NCBI GenBank assembly: GCA_964627755.1
Contig: CAZVIH010000110.1
Location: 19,662-83,661, forward strand
Length of the DNA stretch: 64,000 nt
From: B10-G9 sp964627755
Lineage (GTDB): Bacteria > Chloroflexota > Anaerolineae > Anaerolineales > UBA11858
Direction of reading: 5' to 3'
Shown: in pieces, positions 51,586 to 60,628 of the stretch
Layout: the number at the start of each line of letters is the position of its first letter
How positions within the stretch are numbered: position 1 is the first letter of the stretch
The notes under the pieces: generated by a model
The model's input: the letters and a program-made list of their open reading frames with translations, nothing else
What the model was told of the DNA's origin: nothing
Database searches by the model: none
Program-made: the position numbers and the translations under genes

Positions 51586-51720
51586 GACTACGAAGAAGTA
51601 AATTCAGAACTTCGATAACTCAGAAGTATTGAATGCTCAAGAGGTACATGGAACAGAGGATTGTTTTCGTTAGAAAATAAAGACTAAAATTATGCTATGT
51701 AAAAATCCTTTTCCGCATTT

Positions 51721-52188
51721 TTACTCAGTGACAATGAAATCGAAATAATATGTGACTTTGTGTATCTTATCCCCTTGCATTGTTGCATTGCATGTGCCTA
51801 TAGCTTTGACCGTAGAACCATCATACTCTTCCCAGCTATGAGTCCATATCAATTTAACTTTATCACCCTTAACTTCAAATTTCTTTACCTCACAATTACC
51901 CATTTTCTTTTCTATAAAGACATTTAAAAAACCCTCGACACCACTCAAGCCCTCATAAACCGTGTCCCCTGTAAGAATGATTTTGATATCCTCTGTGAAT
52001 AATTGCTGAGCTCTTTCTATATCATATTCATTAGCGGAATCACAAAATGCAATGAAAGCATCTTCTGCATAAGGATTTGGAGTTGGGGTTGTAGGAACAG
52101 AAGTTACTGTAGGAGGAGTTTCTGTTTGACTCGACGCACAAGCAGATAATAACAAGATAGTAATTAGCAGCAAAATAATTTTCTTCAT
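51721..52188 (-). CDS. Lipoprotein with NTF2/SnoaL-like domain
   Basis: 155 residues. MKKIILLLITILLLSAC has lipobox LSAC (Cys17). A Thr/Pro linker (ETPPTVTSVPTTPTPNP) follows, then a domain with the SnoaL/NTF2 pattern: AFIAFCDSANEYDIERAQQLFTEDI, GLSGVEGFLNVFIEKK and a late beta strand VKLIWTHSWEEYDGS. Such domains bind small ligands; no catalytic residue can be assigned. It lies inside the island. Confidence 0.8.
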   Translation of the reverse strand: MKKIILLLITILLLSACASSQTETPPTVTSVPTTPTPNPYAEDAFIAFCDSANEYDIERAQQLFTEDIKIILTGDTVYEGLSGVEGFLNVFIEKKMGNCEVKKFEVKGDKVKLIWTHSWEEYDGSTVKAIGTCNATMQGDKIHKVTYYFDFIVTE

Positions 52189-52670
52189 CTAAAAATCCTT
52201 CCTTTTGTTGATGTCATTAAATACAAAAAGAATAACAATTGTTGACATTGATGTCGGCCTAGAAAAATGATTCTATAGTGAACTGGGAAGTAAGTGGGAT
52301 ATGCTATTTTGGATTATTATGTTCTTTGTCGCATAACTTTTATCATTATACATAATTGAAAATAGTAATTCAATACCCCGCTTATTATTGTTTTGAAGTG
52401 ATAAATAGAAAAAGGAAGGGGTTCTATATGTGTTGAATTTTATTCGTGTAACGATATTGGATCAATTCGCAGCTAAAAAAACACCTATTCAGATGTTACA
52501 ATCCAGCTAAGTCCAGGAAACTCAAAGAAAAACTATTTGGAAAGCGGGCTAAAAACCAAAAATATCCTGCACTTACCCCCAACTATGCAAATCTATACTA
52601 CAGCATCTTGTTCTCCATTTTCAACGAATTTGCTTGACTGTCTACCTGGAATTAATCCTGGGAGGTTAGA
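52189..52670. other. AT-rich gap inside the island, nothing recognised
   Basis: 482 bases with no significant frame on either strand. GGGAGG at about 52660 is the ribosome binding site of the amidohydrolase fusion. It may be the remains of deleted island genes or a divergent promoter region. Confidence 0.5.
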
Positions 52671-55439
52671 ATGACCAAAAATTGGTGGGGTTCATTTCTT
52701 TATTTATCAATCATTTCCTGTCTTCTTATTTATGGATGCAAATCAACACCAACGATTGAAAACAGCAATACAGCTTTGCAGCAAATCCCAAATGAAAATC
52801 AAGCTGAGGAACAGGATTCAACGGAGGTTTCGCAACCATTTATTGAAGCTGGACAAATAGTTTTTGATATGGAAGAGCATGGAGATGATGGCCTCGGCAT
52901 TTTATTTCAGCAGGATTCAGATGTTGAGGAAATTTTGATCGATGAAGATTCAACTGGTGAGGTATGGTGTTCACGGACAGGAAATGGGCAAGTCCTGCCT
53001 TCCTCGGATGGTAACGCTGAAGCGGATTCTTATCTAAGATTTGATATCGGTAATGGCATCCTCTTTCAAATTCCCGAAGGTATAGAAATCCAGATCGAGA
53101 TCAAATATTTGGATAAAGGTTATGATACATTCCGCCTGGAGTATGATGCACACTCTGGAGGACCAAACGGCGATGGCAACTATACTCCCACTGAAATGAT
53201 AGAAAAGACAGATAGTGGGGAATTCAAGACCGCAGTATTTACCTTATATGACGCCTATTTTGGCAACAGGATCCAGGATAATGCAGATTTTCGCATTGAT
53301 GATCTCAAGGATGGTGCTGAAACGATCTGGCGCGTGACAGTGAAATGGAATGCCTCAGGTAATGAGGGGATCTCTGAAAACGACCAGGATGAAGAACAAA
53401 TCAACACAATATTCTATAACGGAAATATCATTACTATGAATGAAGGGCAGCCCATCGCACACGCGCTTGCTGTAAAAGATGGCTTCATTGAAGCAGTAGG
53501 AAGTGATGACGAAATATTAGCGCTTTCAGACGGAAAATATAAACTCGTAGATCTGGGCGGTAAAACGCTAATGCCCGGGTTCATTGATACCCATAATCAT
53601 TTATTAGAAGCGCATGAAAAGAATTTCATGGAAGAACAGGACCTTATACTTGCGAATGGCATTACGACAATCGGCATTTTATATAGCACCCAGGAATGGA
53701 TTGATGAGCTAGGTGCATTTGATCAGCAATCTGGTTTGAAAGTCCGTACAAATTTGTATTTGACGTATAGTGATGCCTGTGGGGAGGTCTATGGTGATTG
53801 GTATACAGACCATTCACCAACCCAGGATAAAAGCAAGATGCTACGGATTGCAGGAGTGAAAGTATATGCGGATGGTGGAGCATGCAATTCTCCGGCTGTA
53901 AGTTTTGAATATCCCGAAGGAGGAAATGGCGACCTGTATTTCACCCAGGAAGAGATGAACCAGATCGTTAAGGATATCAATAATAATGGTTTCCAGGCAG
54001 CTATTCATGCCCTGGGTGACCGTGCAGCAGAGCAAGTGTTGAACGCGATCGAGTCTGCAAATGTGGATGGTGTTAATATAATGCGTAATCGCATTGAGCA
54101 TAATACGTTGATCCGTGATGACATGCTTGGTCGTCATGACGAGAGCGGTGCGGTTGCTACCATCTTTGGTAGTTACCCGACCTGCTATCTAAGTGGCGAA
54201 CTGGAAAATATCAAATCGAACACCCCTGAAGATTTCAAACATACTGAATGGCGCTGGAAAGACCTTATCACCTCAAATCCAAACACCGTTTTTGCCTGGC
54301 ATACTGATGTAAGCACTGTTGATGGACCTAAAGCACTTGGTATCTTTGTGCTAAATCCCATTAAGAGTTTAAACGGTTTCGTTACCCGCCGGGAAATAAC
54401 TTCGGATGGAAGTGGTTGTGAACCACGGGAATGGATGTTGGAGAATACGATCTCTGTGGAGCAAGCGCTACCGATTATGACCATAAACGGTGCGTATGCT
54501 TTAAAGATGGATGATGTCATTGGCAGCCTGGAACCCGGAAAATTTGGGGACGTCGTCATCCTGTCAGATGATCCTCTCACCGTTGCTCCTGGTGCACTCA
54601 ACGACATTGAAGTACTGATGACAATGGTAAATGGAAAAGCGGAATTCTGTGCGCCGGGTCATTTGGAATTTTGTTCTGATGAGAAGATTAGTGATCCCTC
54701 CAACCCAGTTGAGGGTTGGGCGGTATTGGCAGTAAAGGAAGATTACACAGAAGTTGGCATGCACAGCAACCTAACCGATTATATTGATTTGGACCGTATG
54801 CGTGATGCCCTTATCAGTTCAGGCTGGGATCCAAATCATATCCATGAATCGCGTGAGTTTGACCGCGATTCACTACAGGCCGACTTGGATTGGTTGGAAG
54901 TATCTGCTGACAAGAATGACGTGGTCGTTTTCTATCTTTCTGCCCACAGTACATATTTAATTAACAATCTCAATTGGGATGACTTCTTTTCTGAAGAATG
55001 GGAGCAGATACCCAGCCATAAGCGATTATTGATCGCTGATCTTTGTAATGGAGGTTATTTCACTTACCCAACTAATAATGACCCAAATCCACACCTTTCA
55101 ATTGCTTCCGCAGATAGCGATGAGCTTAGTTGGAAATGCGAGGTGGAGGAAGGGTTCCCTATTGTTGGCATGATCTTCACAAAATACTTTGTGGATGCGC
55201 TATCAGATCTGAATTATGATACCGATGGGGATGGTTACGTTTCAGTCCAGGAGGCCGCACTGATCGCTGAGGAACAACAACGAAGCTTCATGCATGAATA
55301 TATCTTTTCTAACCCGGATTATTTAACAGCTTTTGAAAACTATGGCAATTTCCCGAATTCCGATCCTACTTTTCCTGATGTGATCCTGGACGATACAATT
55401 GGGGAGCCTCTTTACTTGATTTTGGACGCCTATAAATAA
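52671..55439 (+). CDS. Lipoprotein: amidohydrolase fused to a caspase/C13-like domain
   Basis: 922 residues. Lipobox IYGC with Cys23. Residues about 60-230 are a beta-rich, carbohydrate-binding-like region. An amidohydrolase_3 (YtcJ-like) follows: FYNGNIITMNEGQ, PGFIDTHNHLLEA (metal His pair near 306), HALGDRA, EHNTL and FAWHTDVS, then GSLEPGKFGDVVIL. The last 250 residues are separate: VFYLSAHSTYL with His759, then LLIADLCNGGYF with Cys792, spaced like the His/Cys dyad of caspase and C13 peptidases. DTDGDGYVSVQEA (EF-hand-like) follows, also common in C13-like bacterial proteins. So a surface hydrolase may be joined to a protease. Whether both centres work is not known; the caspase motif is SAHS rather than GHG. 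Confidence 0.82.
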   Translation: MTKNWWGSFLYLSIISCLLIYGCKSTPTIENSNTALQQIPNENQAEEQDSTEVSQPFIEAGQIVFDMEEHGDDGLGILFQQDSDVEEILIDEDSTGEVWCSRTGNGQVLPSSDGNAEADSYLRFDIGNGILFQIPEGIEIQIEIKYLDKGYDTFRLEYDAHSGGPNGDGNYTPTEMIEKTDSGEFKTAVFTLYDAYFGNRIQDNADFRIDDLKDGAETIWRVTVKWNASGNEGISENDQDEEQINTIFYNGNIITMNEGQPIAHALAVKDGFIEAVGSDDEILALSDGKYKLVDLGGKTLMPGFIDTHNHLLEAHEKNFMEEQDLILANGITTIGILYSTQEWIDELGAFDQQSGLKVRTNLYLTYSDACGEVYGDWYTDHSPTQDKSKMLRIAGVKVYADGGACNSPAVSFEYPEGGNGDLYFTQEEMNQIVKDINNNGFQAAIHALGDRAAEQVLNAIESANVDGVNIMRNRIEHNTLIRDDMLGRHDESGAVATIFGSYPTCYLSGELENIKSNTPEDFKHTEWRWKDLITSNPNTVFAWHTDVSTVDGPKALGIFVLNPIKSLNGFVTRREITSDGSGCEPREWMLENTISVEQALPIMTINGAYALKMDDVIGSLEPGKFGDVVILSDDPLTVAPGALNDIEVLMTMVNGKAEFCAPGHLEFCSDEKISDPSNPVEGWAVLAVKEDYTEVGMHSNLTDYIDLDRMRDALISSGWDPNHIHESREFDRDSLQADLDWLEVSADKNDVVVFYLSAHSTYLINNLNWDDFFSEEWEQIPSHKRLLIADLCNGGYFTYPTNNDPNPHLSIASADSDELSWKCEVEEGFPIVGMIFTKYFVDALSDLNYDTDGDGYVSVQEAALIAEEQQRSFMHEYIFSNPDYLTAFENYGNFPNSDPTFPDVILDDTIGEPLYLILDAYK

Positions 55440-55521
55440 CTCCCGGGAAAATTTATACTCTAAAACAAACTTTATCGCATCAGATAAAGTCCAATTCTTG
55501 GTATTTTATGGCTCTGTTTAG

Positions 55522-55552
55522 GGCGGTTCAATCCCGCCCCTCGCCATTCAAA
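55522..55552 (+). repeat. att-like site, right copy
   Basis: 31 bases identical to 48513-48543 (tRNA 3' end). No tRNA 5' part precedes it, so only the tRNA 3' end was copied, as expected after site-specific integration. Confidence 0.82.
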
Positions 55553-55633
55553 TTCTAAATAAGATGTTTTGGCACATTCCTTCGAATGTGCCATTGTGTT
55601 TAAGGTAGCAGATACGCATGTGATCCTGAGGAA

Positions 55634-55677
55634 AAAAGAGCTGTTCTCATGTGAAGTGCAGGACAGCTCTTTTTTTA
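55634..55677 (+). terminator. Terminator at the right island border
   Basis: AAAAGAGCTGT and ACAGCTCTTTT form a stem around a 16-base loop, with seven T following. It is near symmetrical in A and T. Confidence 0.8.
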
Positions 55678-55885
55678 TGCTTTGTATCCGAACTTAAGGC
55701 AAGGGTGTCCCATTGACGACAAAAGAGTATATCGCTGATCTTAAAAATAAGGTCTCAAGGGATTCATAAATGGATTCCTGGACCAAGAGATGTATGGCAT
55801 AAGTTAATCAATCTGTCTCTGCCCTTAATGATAAGGATCAAAAAATGTCTATTTTAGATACAGAATATTCTTTGATGGAATGGCC

Positions 55886-56494
55886 TTATTTCTTTTTTAT
55901 CACTGAACTAATTTTTGTCTCTTCTTTATTGATGATGCGCTGGATATTGCCGCGATGCAGGTAAAAACTAAGCACAGTCAGACAGATACCTATGATTGTG
56001 AAGATCCATCGATATCCTGCCAGATAGGTCACGATTGGCAGCGCGGTAAATGCTGTAAATGAACCAATCACAATATAATCAGTTAAAAACGCTGGAACAG
56101 CCACCAGCAGAACGAACAGAATTCCAAGTTTCCAATCCAAACCAAACATCATGCCTGCCAGGGCCGCCACACCCTTCCCTCCGCGGAATTTCATATAAAA
56201 AGGGAATATATGTCCAATGATGGCCATAATACCTGAAAGATATGCCAAATCTGGGCTGTCCGGATAGATCCACTTGATAACTAAAACTGCCAGGAGCCCT
56301 TTTAAAACATCCACTAAACCGACAATAAATCCGTATTTCAGACCCATGATCGTTGTGATATTTGATGCTCCCGCATTGCCAGACCCATGTTCGCGAATAT
56401 CCATATTCCCAATCATCTTGCTGATTATGTAAGCAGCTTGGATACATCCGAATGCATAGCCTATGAGAATCGTGATAAGAGTATGTAAAACCAT
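55886..56494 (-). CDS. plsY: Glycerol-3-phosphate acyltransferase PlsY
   Basis: 202 residues, five or more membrane spans. The PlsY motifs are HGSGNAGASNI (motif 1), KFRGGKGVAALAG (motif 2) and a late HRGNIQRIINKEE (motif 3). It acylates glycerol-3-phosphate with acyl-phosphate to make lysophosphatidate, the first step of phospholipid synthesis. It lies outside the right att repeat, so it belongs to the core chromosome. Confidence 0.93.
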   Translation of the reverse strand: MVLHTLITILIGYAFGCIQAAYIISKMIGNMDIREHGSGNAGASNITTIMGLKYGFIVGLVDVLKGLLAVLVIKWIYPDSPDLAYLSGIMAIIGHIFPFYMKFRGGKGVAALAGMMFGLDWKLGILFVLLVAVPAFLTDYIVIGSFTAFTALPIVTYLAGYRWIFTIIGICLTVLSFYLHRGNIQRIINKEETKISSVIKKK

Positions 56495-56703
56495 TTAAAT
56501 TCTCCTTGTGTTATTTAAGTATACCCTTGGACATTCGGATAAATTTATGACAACCTCATATGTGTGCTATTTTTTAGGAGGTGCTTTATCAATGAAAATC
56601 TATTATTCGATAGGCACCCACATAACAATTTTCTAAGGTTCAGAAAATATTATCTGGTGTAGGATTCTAGAGTACACCACTGGCCTAACATAACCGAGGA
56701 AAT

Positions 56704-58542
56704 ATGAAAAAACCTTCCCACTTATTGATTCTCTCAGTAACCATCCTCCTGCTGGCAGCTTGCTCCCCCAAACCAACTGCAGTTCCTATACCAGACACAG
56801 CGGAACCGACTCCGGAACTGATCGAGGCAGCCCCAACGATTACAGCTGAGACTGAAGAATCAACTGCGGACGATGCCATTTTTGAGATTGAGGAAACCAA
56901 GACTACATTGTTGGTTTATTCCGGAGATGCTCGCATCTCTCATGATGGAGGCGAATCCTGGGGACTTGCAGATACCGGACTCTGGTTGGAGAGCGGCGAT
57001 AGAATCCAGGTCACTCCGGGAGGAGTTGCTCTGATCCTTTTCCCTGATGGCTCTCTGATCCGTCTGGAAGGTTTTACAGATTTCGAACTCATCCAGAGCG
57101 AGTTTGATTTTGAAAACGGCATCAAGCGGGTGATCGGCAGAGTACTGGAAGGTTCTGCTTTGGTGACAACAGTACCATTGCCCAATCCAGAATCACTGTT
57201 CCAGCTCTGGGTGATGACCAGCCTGATCGACCTACCTTATAATGCTGCCCTGGCTGTTGCCCTTGATCAAGCAGAACGGGTGCCCGATGATGACCGGATC
57301 TCTTTTGGCGGGATCATGCGGGAAGATTTTGATGGAGAATCATTATTTAGTTATTCCTCCCTGGTAGATTTTTACGTCCTGGATATCATTGAAAGAGATT
57401 ACGTGCTGATCAAGACCAAACCGCTGGATGGGCAGTATACTCAGTACGATATACCTTTCCGCGATAATATCGAACATGAATTTAAACTTGAAGGCCTGCT
57501 GGATATGGCTGCTGGCGTGATTGAGAAGAGCCGTTTAGTAGAATCCATCACTGATCTGGATTTTTACGGCTATTCGATGATCGAGGAAGGCAGCCTGAGC
57601 GAAAACCAGACCCTTTTTTCGATATTTCCCACAGAAGAGCTGGTTGAGTTCCTTTTAGAAGATCAGGCCGAAAAGCAGCAATTTGTGAATTATGTCAGCA
57701 GGGCGCCATCCTATAAACGCTATCAGCTCCATTACCGCTACTACAAAAACATCCCGGATATCTTTGCTGACGATATCCTTCTGATGCTTGATAAATATAA
57801 TCTGGGATGTGATATCAGATCCGGATTGGGATGCCCCCTTCTTGATGGCTGTGATAAGGAAACCGGAGCAGGTTGTGAATTATCCTCTGGCTGTAATCCC
57901 ATCACCAGGACTGGGTGCGAAAAGGCAAAGTTGAGCTGCATCGCTTATACAAACTGCGATGTGGCCCCCTGTGGAAGACGGCCTGTTATTTCATTCTTCT
58001 GCAAACCCAGGGTCAGGGAATACTGCGATCCTGCCATACTCAATGATTGTGACCAGTACTTAACTTCCAGCCTTGAGCTCTTGGCCGGGCTTGGTGAAAT
58101 GATTGGCCCCTCAGATGCTGATTTCGGAACAGATAGCGGGTCTGCTGGAGAATCTTATTCCGGAACAGATAGTGGGACTGATGGAGAATCTTATTCCGGA
58201 ACAGATAGTGGAACTGATGGAGAATCTGATAACGATCCATCTGAAGAAATAGCTACATACTCACTGCCTTTGGATTTAGTTCAGAATCCGGAGTTAGCCG
58301 GCGAGCCTCTTTATGATCCTAACGAACCAGCCTCAGTAGCTCCCTTTTATAATAATGATTATTGGGAGCAGCTAATGTCGTACTACCAGGATCTCTATGG
58401 TGGTAATGAGGATGATGACTGGGATGACGAGGAGATCGAATGGTGCACCTGTACTGCATCTGTCCCTCCTGGATATCCCCCACCTCCACCTTCAATGGAT
58501 ATGACCTACCGCTGTTGGTGCTCCGATCCCGGGGCCCGTTAA
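56704..58542 (+). CDS. FecR-like lipoprotein with Cys-rich and repeat regions
   Basis: 612 residues. Lipobox LAAC with Cys20. A FecR-type domain covers about residues 65-150 (VYSGDARISHDGGESW, GDRIQVTPGGVALILFPDGSLIRLEG). After a helical region, residues about 370-450 hold some 17 Cys, including GCDIRSGLGCPLLDGCDKE and CEKAKLSCIAYTNCDVAPC. Three 12-residue repeats GTDSGTDGESYS come next (near 475-510). The end has WCTCTASVPPGYPPPPP and YRCWCSD. The Cys-rich part may form disulfides outside the cell. No enzyme motif. Start is preceded by GAGGAAAT. Confidence 0.8.
   Translation: MKKPSHLLILSVTILLLAACSPKPTAVPIPDTAEPTPELIEAAPTITAETEESTADDAIFEIEETKTTLLVYSGDARISHDGGESWGLADTGLWLESGDRIQVTPGGVALILFPDGSLIRLEGFTDFELIQSEFDFENGIKRVIGRVLEGSALVTTVPLPNPESLFQLWVMTSLIDLPYNAALAVALDQAERVPDDDRISFGGIMREDFDGESLFSYSSLVDFYVLDIIERDYVLIKTKPLDGQYTQYDIPFRDNIEHEFKLEGLLDMAAGVIEKSRLVESITDLDFYGYSMIEEGSLSENQTLFSIFPTEELVEFLLEDQAEKQQFVNYVSRAPSYKRYQLHYRYYKNIPDIFADDILLMLDKYNLGCDIRSGLGCPLLDGCDKETGAGCELSSGCNPITRTGCEKAKLSCIAYTNCDVAPCGRRPVISFFCKPRVREYCDPAILNDCDQYLTSSLELLAGLGEMIGPSDADFGTDSGSAGESYSGTDSGTDGESYSGTDSGTDGESDNDPSEEIATYSLPLDLVQNPELAGEPLYDPNEPASVAPFYNNDYWEQLMSYYQDLYGGNEDDDWDDEEIEWCTCTASVPPGYPPPPPSMDMTYRCWCSDPGAR
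58126..58230 (+). repeat. 36-bp tandem repeat in the FecR-like gene
   Basis: Three units starting at 58126, 58162 and 58198, each encoding GTDSG(T/S)(D/A)GES(Y/D)(S/N). The third is cut short at about 58230. Units 2 and 3 differ at few bases, so copy number may vary between strains. Confidence 0.85.
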
Positions 58543-58559
58543 AACATAAATAAAATCTC

Positions 58560-58594
58560 AAGAACCGCCCAAACGGGCGGTTCTTTTTTTATAC
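58560..58594 (+). terminator. Terminator after the FecR-like gene
   Basis: AAGAACCGCCC and GGGCGGTTCTT form an 11-bp perfect stem around AAAC, followed by seven T. Confidence 0.92.
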
Positions 58595-58713
58595 AAAATC
58601 AGGTAGTGATTGTCTAGGAAATGGTTCCCTTATGCTACAATCCTTACATTGTAGAAAATAACAAATAACCCCTCTCCCAGACCATGGCAGCAACCCATAC
58701 TACAGGCTTGTGG

Positions 58714-59187
58714 ATGAAGATAGAAAACATCATAAACAAGAAATTAATCGATCTGAATATTTCCGCCGGATCAAAAATCGAAGCACTTGATACGTTAATT
58801 GAGCTGCTCTATCAAACAAATCGTATATCGGATAAAAAGGAATTTTTAAAGGAAATCCTGGACCGGGAAAAGATAGAAACAACAGACCTGGGGTTTGGGA
58901 TTGCCATACCTCACGGACGCTGCAGCGCGGTGATCAAACCCTCAGTTGTTATTGGCAAATTAAGGACTCCCGTTATCTGGAACGGCTCAGATGAAAGCCA
59001 GGAAGTTCCTGTATATGGAATATTTCTGATGGCAAGCTCCCCGGAAGATAAAGGGGTGAGCCATATGGAAATCATTGCCAAGATCGCCACATTGCTCATC
59101 GCTGATGATTTTGTGGCCTATTTCAAAGACACTCAAAGTGAAGAAGGTTTGCTTGAGAAAATTAAAACCCTTATAGGAGAAGGATGA
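58714..59187 (+). CDS. PTS fructose-family EIIA
   Basis: 157 residues from ATG 58714, chosen because homologues begin MKIxxIIN; an in-frame ATG at 58684 adds ten residues and neither has a strong ribosome binding site. GFGIAIPHGRC holds the phosphorylated His of the fructose/PtsN-type EIIA domain. VYGIFLMASSPEDKGVSHMEIIAKIA follows. It passes phosphate from HPr to EIIB. First gene of the split PTS, one base before the EIIB gene. Confidence 0.88.
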   Translation: MKIENIINKKLIDLNISAGSKIEALDTLIELLYQTNRISDKKEFLKEILDREKIETTDLGFGIAIPHGRCSAVIKPSVVIGKLRTPVIWNGSDESQEVPVYGIFLMASSPEDKGVSHMEIIAKIATLLIADDFVAYFKDTQSEEGLLEKIKTLIGEG

Positions 59188-59188
59188 A

Positions 59189-59497
59189 ATGAAAATTATT
59201 GCAGTAACCTCCTGCCCGGTTGGCATGGCCCACACCTATATGGCCAGCGCGGCGTTAAAGAAAACTGCCAAGCAATTGGGCCATGAAATCCTGGTAGAGA
59301 CCCAGGGTTCGATGGGCATCAGGGATAAGATATCCCCGCAAGATATAGCAGAAGCGGATGTTTTCATTATGGCCGCTGATATCGCCATGGAAGAGGGTGA
59401 CCGTTTTGCCGGAAAACCCACCTACAAAACCACCACAAGCAAACTAATTAAGAAATGCCCCCAAGAGATCCAAAATGCACTTGATTCGATTTTATAA
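59189..59497 (+). CDS. PTS fructose-family EIIB
   Basis: 102 residues. MKIIAVTSCPVGMAHTYMAS has the phospho-acceptor Cys of fructose-type EIIB (CPTGIAHT in others). QGSMGIRDKIS and DVFIMAADIAMEEGDRF are family blocks. It phosphorylates the sugar during EIIC transport. AGGAGAAGG precedes the start. Confidence 0.93.
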   Translation: MKIIAVTSCPVGMAHTYMASAALKKTAKQLGHEILVETQGSMGIRDKISPQDIAEADVFIMAADIAMEEGDRFAGKPTYKTTTSKLIKKCPQEIQNALDSIL

Positions 59498-59522
59498 ACC
59501 AATAGAATAGGAGGAGCAGATC

Positions 59523-60542
59523 ATGAGCAATAATGAAGGTGTGAAAGATTTCTTTGGTGATCTCCGCCAGCATCTGATGACGGGAATTTCCTATATGATC
59601 CCCGTGATCATTGTATTTGCCTTATTTATGGTATTAAGCCAGATCCCTGGTCCAACCCAACCTCTAATGACCGCGATCAGCGAATATGCCCAGATGTTGA
59701 TCGTACCAATCCTCACTGTATATATTGCCTATTCAATAGCTGGCCGGTTAGCGGTTGTGCCTACCTTTATAGTCGGACTTATGGCTGACCAGATGGGGAT
59801 GGGTTTTCTGGGAGGTTTGATCGTTGGTATCATCACCGGGTACCTGGTCAAACTGATCGTTATGCTGGTGAACAAGACCGGGGGCGGACGTGTCATTGAT
59901 CTGTTGGCCTCGTTCCTGATCGTTCCGATCCTGGTAACCCTGATCATTGGAGCTTTGATCTTTTATGTTTTTGCGACTCCGATCAGTTCGATGATGGTGT
60001 CCCTGTCTGCCTGGTTGACAAATCTCAGCGGGACAAATGCAATCCTTTTTGCCGCCATTTTGGGGGCAATGATCGCGGTGGATATGGGTGGGCCCATCAA
60101 TAAAACCGCTTTTACTTTTGCTCTGGGAGCCTATACTGAGGGCGCCTACGCGGTTAGCGCACCAGTACTTGTGGCAATCTCCATCCCGACCCTGGCGATG
60201 GCCCTGGCGCCTTTCCTCGCGCCCAAGAAATATGGTGAAGAGGAAAAAGCTGCCAGCAAAAGCGCCATTGTTCTGGGATTAATTGGTTTGACTGAAGGCG
60301 CAATTCCTTTTGCTGTTGTGGATCCGATCCGGGTCATCCCCTCGATTATTTTCGGAAGTGCCCTGGGAGCAGCTTTAACGGCAGCGCTTGGAATTTCGAA
60401 CAAGGTGATGATTCCCGCTTTGATTGGATTGTCAGGAGTCAATAAACCTTTATTATATCTGCTCTGCCACCTGATTCCCGTTATATTAACCGCACTTCTG
60501 GTAAACCTTTTGAAGAGACCTGTTCCAGCAGAAGAAGTCTAG
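59523..60542 (+). CDS. PTS fructose/mannosylglycerate-family EIIC
   Basis: 339 residues with about nine membrane segments. LRQHLMTGISYMIPVIIVFALFM is the EIIC-Fru start. MGGPINKTAFTFALGAY and GLTEGAIPFAVVDP hold the conserved substrate loop (GxxEGAIPF). E. coli MngA for 2-O-mannosylglycerate is a single EIIABC chain; here the three are split. The neighbour is a GH38 mannosidase, which points to mannosylglycerate. GGAGGAG precedes the ATG. Confidence 0.9.
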   Translation: MSNNEGVKDFFGDLRQHLMTGISYMIPVIIVFALFMVLSQIPGPTQPLMTAISEYAQMLIVPILTVYIAYSIAGRLAVVPTFIVGLMADQMGMGFLGGLIVGIITGYLVKLIVMLVNKTGGGRVIDLLASFLIVPILVTLIIGALIFYVFATPISSMMVSLSAWLTNLSGTNAILFAAILGAMIAVDMGGPINKTAFTFALGAYTEGAYAVSAPVLVAISIPTLAMALAPFLAPKKYGEEEKAASKSAIVLGLIGLTEGAIPFAVVDPIRVIPSIIFGSALGAALTAALGISNKVMIPALIGLSGVNKPLLYLLCHLIPVILTALLVNLLKRPVPAEEV

Positions 60543-60557
60543 ATCCAATACTCATCT

Positions 60558-60604
60558 AACGGCAGCATGTTTAACTGGATAAAGTTAAACATGCTGCCGT
60601 TTCC
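60558..60604 (+). terminator. Strong hairpin between EIIC and the mannosidase
   Basis: AACGGCAGCATGTTTAACT and AGTTAAACATGCTGCCGTT, a 19-bp stem with loop GGATAA, followed by only a short T run (TTT). It lies between genes of one pathway, 24 bases before the mannosidase start. It may lower mannosidase expression relative to the transporter, or protect the upstream mRNA end. Confidence 0.85.
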
Positions 60605-60628
60605 AGGAAATTAACAACAAAGATACAC

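Larger units (their letters stand above)
50983..51720. other. Middle of the island, tRNA and integrase remnants
   Basis: From 50983 to 51342 nothing is recognisable. 51343-51402 is a degenerate tRNA 3' half, 51421-51450 a hairpin, and 51451-51585 an integrase-like relic. The remainder to 51720 is AT-rich and empty. Confidence 0.6.
48513..55552. mobile_element. Decayed genomic island at the tRNA(CAT) gene
   Basis: Bounded by a 31-base exact repeat of the tRNA 3' end (48513-48543 and 55522-55552), with a third degenerate copy at 51343-51402. It carries four secreted or lipoprotein genes, and integrase-like fragments follow the left and middle copies. No intact integrase, transfer gene or replication gene is seen. 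Two successive integrations best explain the three copies. Confidence 0.7.
55440..55885. other. Right island border, no intact gene
   Basis: Contains the exact att repeat (55522-55552), a hairpin at 55570-55593 (TGGCACATTC/GAATGTGCCA), a frame beginning VFKVADTHVIL like the relics at 48587 and 51451, and a strong terminator (55634-55677). A later FINGFLDQEM-like stretch near 55760 recalls WINGFLIDRK of the left copy. No intact gene. Confidence 0.6.
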
